Shown piece after piece: positions 44,069 to 49,188 of a stretch of DNA of 49,188 nt. The stretch's first letter is position 1. Every line of letters starts with the position of its first letter. Where the stretch lies: assembly GCA_030141605.1 (NCBI GenBank), contig JAQGDQ010000165.1, positions 413,001-462,188 of the forward strand. The letters are read 5' to 3'. This DNA comes from Tubiluchus corallicola (lineage: Eukaryota; Priapulida; Priapulimorpha; Priapulimorphida; Tubiluchidae). The notes beneath the pieces are model-generated. The model was not told the origin of the DNA and searched no databases. It was given only the letters and a program-made list of their open reading frames with translations. The translations under genes were made by a program, and so were the position numbers.

Positions 44069-44270
44069 CAGTCAAACCTCGTTATACCACCAAACTCGTT
44101 TATCGCCTGCAAAAAGGCAAGAAACAAAACGGCTGTATTAAACTGTATATAAAAATGACCCGTTGTACCGCCACCTGTTACCTGTCATTGGTCAGGAAAA
44201 TGATATATGTTCAATGGGGAAATACCGGCAACCACGCCAGTTGGACAGTGACCTTGACAATATGTCAGCT
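44069..44270 (+). mobile_element. pogo/Tigger-type terminus fragment
   Basis: TA then CAGTCAAACCTCGTTATACC is a typical pogo-superfamily terminus, followed by a decayed interior. The far end is lost into the 69-bp minisatellite. Confidence 0.55.
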
Positions 44271-46915
44271 GTAGGCGGTGCTATATGCTACGCTGGGTCG
44301 TAGACCCTGACTAGACATCAGGTGTTTGAATGTTCGATACTCACCCCTACTATATGCTACACTGGGTCGTAGACCCTGACTAGACGTCACGTGTTTGAAC
44401 GTTCGATTCTCACCCCTACTATACGCTCCGCTGGGTCGTAGACACTGACTAGACGTCAGGTGTTTGAATGTTCAATGCTCACCCCTACTATATGCTCCGC
44501 TGGGTCGTAGATTCTGACTAGACGTCAGGTGTTGGAACATTCGATGCTCACCCCTACTATACACTCCGCTGGGTCGTAGACCCTGACTAGACGTCAGGTG
44601 TTGGAACATTCGATGCTCACCCCTACTATACACTCCGCTGGGTCGTAGACCCTGACTAGACGTCAGGTGTTTGAACATTCGATGCTCACCCCTACTATAC
44701 ACTCCGCTGGGTCGTAGACCCTGACTAGACGTCACGTGTTGGAACATTCGATGCTCACCCCTACTATACACTCCGCTGGGTCGTAGACCCTGACTAGACG
44801 TCACGTGTTTGAACATTCGATGCTCATCCCTACTATATGCTCCACTGCGTCGTAGACACTGACTAGACGTCAGGTGTTGGAACATTCGATGCTCACCCCT
44901 ACTATATGCTCCGCTGGGTCGTAGATTCTGACTAGACGTCAGGTGTTGGTACATTCGATGCTCACCCCTACTATATGCTCCGCTGGGTCGTAGACACTGA
45001 CTAGACGTCAGGTGTTGGAACGTTCGATGCTCACTCCTACTATACGCTCTGCTGGGTCGTAGACACTGACTAGACGTCAGGTGTTGGAACATTCGATGCT
45101 CACCCCTACTATACACTCCGCTGCGTCGTAGACCCTGACTAGACGTCAGGTGTTTGAACATTCGATGCTCATCCCTACTATATGCTCCGCTGGGTCGTAG
45201 ACCCTGACTAGACGTCACGTGTTGGAACATTCGATGCTCACCCCTACTATATGCTCCGCTGGGTCGTAGATTCTGACTAGACGTCAGGTGTTGGTACATT
45301 CGATGCTCACCCCTACTATATGCTCCGCTGGGTCGTAGATTCTGACTAGACGTCAGGTGTTGGAACATTCGATGCTCACTCCTACTATACGCTCTGCTGG
45401 GTCGTAGACACTGACTAGACGTCAGGTGTTGGAACGTTCGATGCTCACCCCTACTATATGCTCCGCTGGGTCGTAGACACTGACTAGACGTCAGGTGTTG
45501 GGTTGTGTTTTTGTGTGGGTGTGTGTGGTGGTGTTGGGTTCGATGCTCACCCCTACTATATGCTCCGCTGGGTCGTAGATTCTGACTAGACGTCAGGTGT
45601 TGGTACATTCGATGCTCACCCCTACTATATGCTCCGCTGGGTCGTAGATTCTGACTAGACGTCAGGTGTTGGAACATTCGATGCTCACTCCTACTATATG
45701 CTCCGCTGGGTCGTAGATTCTGACTAGACGTCAGGTGTTGGAACATTCGATGCTCACTCCTACTATACGCTCCGCTGGGTCGTAGACACTGACTAGACGT
45801 CACGTGTTGGAACATTCGATGCTCACCCCTACTATATGCTCCGCTGGGTCGTAGATTCTGACTAGACGTCAGGTGTTGGAACATTCGATGCTCACTCCTA
45901 CTATATGCTCCGCTGGGTCGTAGATTCTGACTAGACGCCAGGTGTTGGAACATTCGATGCTCACTCCTACTATATGCTCCGCTGGGTCGTAGACACTGAC
46001 TAGACGTCAGGTGTTTGAACATTCGATGCTCACCCCTACTATATGCTCCGCTGGGTCGTAGACCCTGACTAGGCGTAAGGTGTTTGAACATTCGATGCTC
46101 ACCCCTACTATACACTCCCCTGGGTCGCTAACACTGACTAGACGTCAGGTGTTGGAACATTCGATGCTCACCCCTACTATATGCTCCGCTGCGTCGTAGA
46201 CCCTGACTAGACGTCAGGTGTTTGAACATTCGATGCTCACCCCTACTATATGCTCCGCTGGGTCGTAGATTCTGACTAGACGTCAGGTGTTGGAATGTTC
46301 GATGCTCACCCCTACTATATGCTCCGCTGGGTCGTAGATTCTGACTAGACGTCACGTGTTTGAACATTCGATGCTCATCCCTACTATACGCTCTGCTGGG
46401 TCGTAGACTCTGACTAGACATCAGGTGTTTGAACATTCGATGCTCACCCCTACTATATGCTCCCCTGGGTCGCTAACACTGACTAGACGTCAGGTGTTTG
46501 AACGTTCGATGCTCATCCCTACTGTACGCTCCCCTGGGTTGTAGACTCTGACTAGACGTCAGGTGTTTGAATGTTCGATACTCATCCCTACTATACGCTC
46601 TGCTGGGTCGTAGACACTGACTAGACGTCACGTGTTTGAACATTCGATGCTCACTCCTACTATACGCTCCGCTGGGTCGTAGACACTGACTAGACGTCAC
46701 GTGTTTGAACATTCGATGCTCACTCCTACTATACGCTCCGCTGGGTCGTAGACACTGACTAGACGTCACGTGTTCGAACGTTCGATGCTCACCCCTACTA
46801 TACACTCCGCTGGCTCGTAGACACTGACTAGACGTCACGTGTTCGAACGTTCGATGCTCACCCCTACTATACGCTCCGCTGGCTCGTAGACACTGACTAG
46901 ACGTCACGTGTTGTA
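44270..46915. repeat. 69-bp minisatellite (about 38 units)
   Basis: Units run CTCCGCTGGGTCGTAGAC, CTGACTAGACGTCAGGTGTT, GGAACATTCGATGCTCACCC, CTACTATA with period 69. Because 69 is a multiple of three, minus-strand frames stay open for up to 547 codons (unit MFQHLTSSQNLRPSGAYSRG), but they lack a non-repeat domain and splice support. One unit (45498-45540) carries a GT-rich insertion. The TAGGGGTGAGCATCGAATGT part of each unit matches the left end of the hAT MITE at 5913. Confidence 0.95.
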
Positions 46916-46962
46916 TAAAATAATGCACGTTATCATGTTTTGATTGTTTGCAGGCTGTACTG

Positions 46963-46992
46963 TACATCGTACATTCGCAATAATAAAGGATT
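46963..46992 (+). CDS. Weak candidate terminal exon of the PLAT gene
   Basis: GATTGTTTGCAG (acceptor ending 46962) is followed in phase 0 by AVLYIVHSQ and a TAA stop that overlaps an AATAAA signal. Phase fits exon 13, but the sequence does not resemble the expected PLAT end (no FPC..WL), so this may be chance. If used, it would give a product ending within domain D. Confidence 0.15.
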
Positions 46993-48225
46993 GATAGCTA
47001 TGGTATTATTTACACACAGTCTTAATAGCAAATGACAAAAAAATGGTTCCTTTTTGCCACGAGAAATATATTATTTGCTTGTTTTCTAAGAATCATGTAA
47101 GCAAATTCTAGCAAGAAATTTGTAGTTATGATTTAACTTTTTTTTACATACAAATGATTAGTAGAGAAGTAGGCCTACAGTCTATTGCATAGTTGAGTGC
47201 AACACACGTTAATGTAAACAAAACAAAACATTCTTCATTTTGAGTGAATCATTACTTCACAAATGATTAATTTAATAATTTTCTTTTAATTAGTTAACCT
47301 TGATGATAATTGTGAACTATAATCTGTGCACACTTGTCTAATTTTTTTGTGATTAGCCATCAGTTTTTAATGCGAAACTCATTCTAACATCTATTCTTTC
47401 CCGCCCTAAAGTGGGACGGTACAAAGATGCTCGACTGCATTTGTAACAAATTGATTTGATGCTCGACATTGTCCCGACGTTGCCATGGCAACAGCCGCCT
47501 CACTTCTCTTGTTTTCAAGAAAATGTTATATGATGTAAAGGAACAGATGAATGCAAAGATGCATTATCAGCATCACTTCCAGTATTATCACCAATGAAAT
47601 TCATAGTTGGTGCATCTGGCCACTAGAACAAAATTGAGAAACACACCTTCAAAAAATCATATAACGGAAAAGTAAAAAAACAAAAACAGTCTGCACTGCG
47701 GGGCTCATTAAAATAAATTAATGGTAAAAGTACAGCCAGCTGCCCTAGCAGCATAGTTCTAAGTACTGTTACACATTCTTATAGGTACAAACTACTTCAT
47801 CCAAATATGATTTTTCAATCAATATTTATGGCCGTCACCCGGTGACAGGCTGGTTAACGTTATAACTGATTTAGCACAAAATCTACATGCCATTTCAAAT
47901 TGACTACATAATGCTAATTAAAAATAGTATTCTTTTTGTTAAATTACCGAATGTGTAGTTTGAACTAATGAATAAAAGTAAATTCTACAGTTTTAACGAA
48001 TGTGCAGGATATAGCACATTGATAATAACCTCGACAGTAAATCAATAAATCACACTACAGCGATAAAGAGAACAAATGTTAAAAACAAACACAATACTCG
48101 AAGAACATTACAAGAATTTCGAAAAAACATAATTCAAATAACATTTCACGTGCTATAACCAAAAATGTTACAATACATATTTGTCAGGCATAAGTGATTA
48201 AATTTAAAAGGCTCAATTTTTTGCA
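46993..48225. other. Non-coding region with an RFX X-box palindrome
   Basis: No + strand exon with the FPC..WL motif was found. 47400-47420 has a CCCGCCC...GTGGGACGG hairpin. The palindrome listed next lies at 47479. The rest is AT-rich. Confidence 0.45.
47479..47492. promoter_or_regulatory. RFX X-box-like palindrome GTTGCCATGGCAAC
   Basis: A perfect 14-base palindrome matching the GTNRCC-N(0-3)-RGYAAC consensus of RFX factors. RFX factors control ciliary and hair-cell genes; relevance to the neighbouring LOXHD1-like gene is only inferred. Confidence 0.35.
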
Positions 48226-48266
48226 TCTGCAAGGAAGAAAATGCTAACAAAGAGAAATAAGATATA

Positions 48267-48470
48267 TCAAGGTGTTGCATAATCATCAAGTATGTTATAC
48301 ACTGCAATTACAGCAATGCAGTGAAAAACCGCTGTAATTAATGCTGGTTCAACTGCATTGTTTTCATGATTTATTAACAATACCATGTCTAATAAAGTAA
48401 AAGTGTGCAAAGATTCATAAAAAGTAAAAAGTTTACTGATATATTGTTTAGAGAGCAAAATAAATTTTCT
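48267..48470 (-). CDS. Candidate exon of an unidentified minus-strand gene
   Basis: A minus-strand frame reads LLSKQYISKLFTFYESLHTF, then TLLDMVLLINHENNAVEPAL and ITAVFHCIAVIAVYNILDDY, with a TGA stop at 48267-48269. It has the look of amphipathic helices, as in HEAT-type proteins, and unlike the repeats around it shows no low complexity. The upstream splice acceptor is uncertain (ACTATAAG is weak). It may be a 3' exon of the gene that includes 48961-49106, but I cannot name it. Confidence 0.35.
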   Translation of the reverse strand, partial: RKFILLSKQYISKLFTFYESLHTFTLLDMVLLINHENNAVEPALITAVFHCIAVIAVYNILDDYATP

Positions 48471-48960
48471 TATAGTAGTCACAGCACACAACACGTTTTA
48501 CTTACACAATGCTTGTGGTTACTACATTTAAAGAACAAATCTGCATAAGATTATGGTTTATGCAAGCAAAAGTAGGCTGAACACATTTTAACCTCTGTTA
48601 CTAAATCAAAACTATTGTTCAAAACAAACCAAATCGATCAATCAAATAAGCAGCCACTGAGAAGAATTTGATATTACAAAAAATCACATTTAACCAAATA
48701 AAGCAAATAGTACAGTACCTGATCTGTGAAATGCTTATACTACAATCTTTTTCGTATCATTTTATGACTCTTCTGTTGGACACAAGAAATGGTTATATTT
48801 ACTTACGAATATATTATTCATCACATGTGTTAATGATTAGTAGCCATTATTCTTTCAAAGTTAACGAGAATTAGGCATTTCTTTACTGTACATTGTTAAT
48901 GCATGGCATGTAGAACAACAAGCAAGAATGTGCAATGCTATTTTATATCAACCAACATAC

Positions 48961-49106
48961 CTGATTTAACTTCTTAAACTCAACAAGCTGTGACATCACA
49001 AACTCTAAAATGTGTTTAGCTGTTCGCTTGTCTTGCGGTAAGCTGCTCATAATGTCCAATATTTCTCCGCATTCTCTGGCATAGTATTCAATATCATTAT
49101 CAGAAC
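48961..49106 (-). CDS. Internal exon of an unidentified minus-strand gene
   Basis: On the minus strand, acceptor TTTTTATATAG precedes 49106 and donor GTATGT follows 48961. The frame reads SDNDIEYYARECGEILDIMS, then SLPQDKRTAKHILEFVMSQL and VEFKKLNQ, highly helical and charged, ending in phase 0 and starting two bases into a codon. I do not recognise the family; helical-repeat (HEAT/ARM) content is a guess. The gene runs convergent to, or is nested in, the PLAT gene. Confidence 0.65.
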
Positions 49107-49188
49107 CTATATAAAAATAGATTAGTTTGACAATCAGTTGATGCAATTTTAGCACAATCTAAAATAATGATAAATATAATGGTAAAAA

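Noticed and set aside
44472-46967. 547-residue minus-strand frame as a repeat protein gene
   Set aside because: It follows from a 69-bp tandem array; no non-repeat domain, no splice sites, and the frame breaks several times in adjoining units.

Overview
The window is nuclear DNA of an intron-rich, AT-rich animal. Two well-supported + strand genes are split by canonical GT-AG introns, and most of the rest is transposon fragments, SINEs and minisatellites. Degenerate TTAGGG arrays fit the vertebrate-type telomere repeat used by most animals other than many arthropods. I cannot name a phylum from the sequence.

Layout. (1) 2-743: the 3' end of an ankyrin-repeat/SOCS-box (ASB-like) gene with a reading-frame break near 303-319. 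(2) 3328-16627: the lariat-debranching enzyme gene DBR1, seven coding exons whose phases all agree; the exon for the N-terminal metal-binding segment was not found. (3) 16628-21639: DBR1 3' flank and intergenic DNA. (4) 21640-43963: thirteen phase-consistent exons (612 codons) of a multi-PLAT/LH2-domain protein of the LOXHD1 type: an N-terminal region, three whole PLAT domains and most of a fourth. (5) 43964-46920: about 38 copies of a 69-bp minisatellite. (6) 46920-49188: mostly non-coding, ending in one good exon (48961-49106) and one weaker candidate of an unidentified minus-strand gene.

The mobile-element layer includes three 5S-rRNA-headed SINEs, three tRNA-headed SINEs with ATT tails, a hAT-type MITE inserted into one of those SINEs with an exact 8-bp target duplication, six copies of a roughly 385-bp MITE, pogo/Tigger-type termini, and a LINE 3' end. 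Several minisatellites can be traced to a parent sequence: exon/5'-splice-site junctions of the PLAT gene (two cases), the body of the tRNA-SINE, and the terminus of the hAT MITE.

The most unusual observation is an inverted repeat of about 1.1-1.3 kb. The end of DBR1 (last codons plus 3' flank, from about 16605 to 17900) is present again, reversed, at about 29820-30893 inside an intron of the PLAT gene. The pre-mRNA of that gene would therefore carry RNA complementary to the DBR1 3' region.

No computation was run. Exon borders come from reading frames, splice consensus and remembered family features. Repeat borders are approximate unless stated to be exact.
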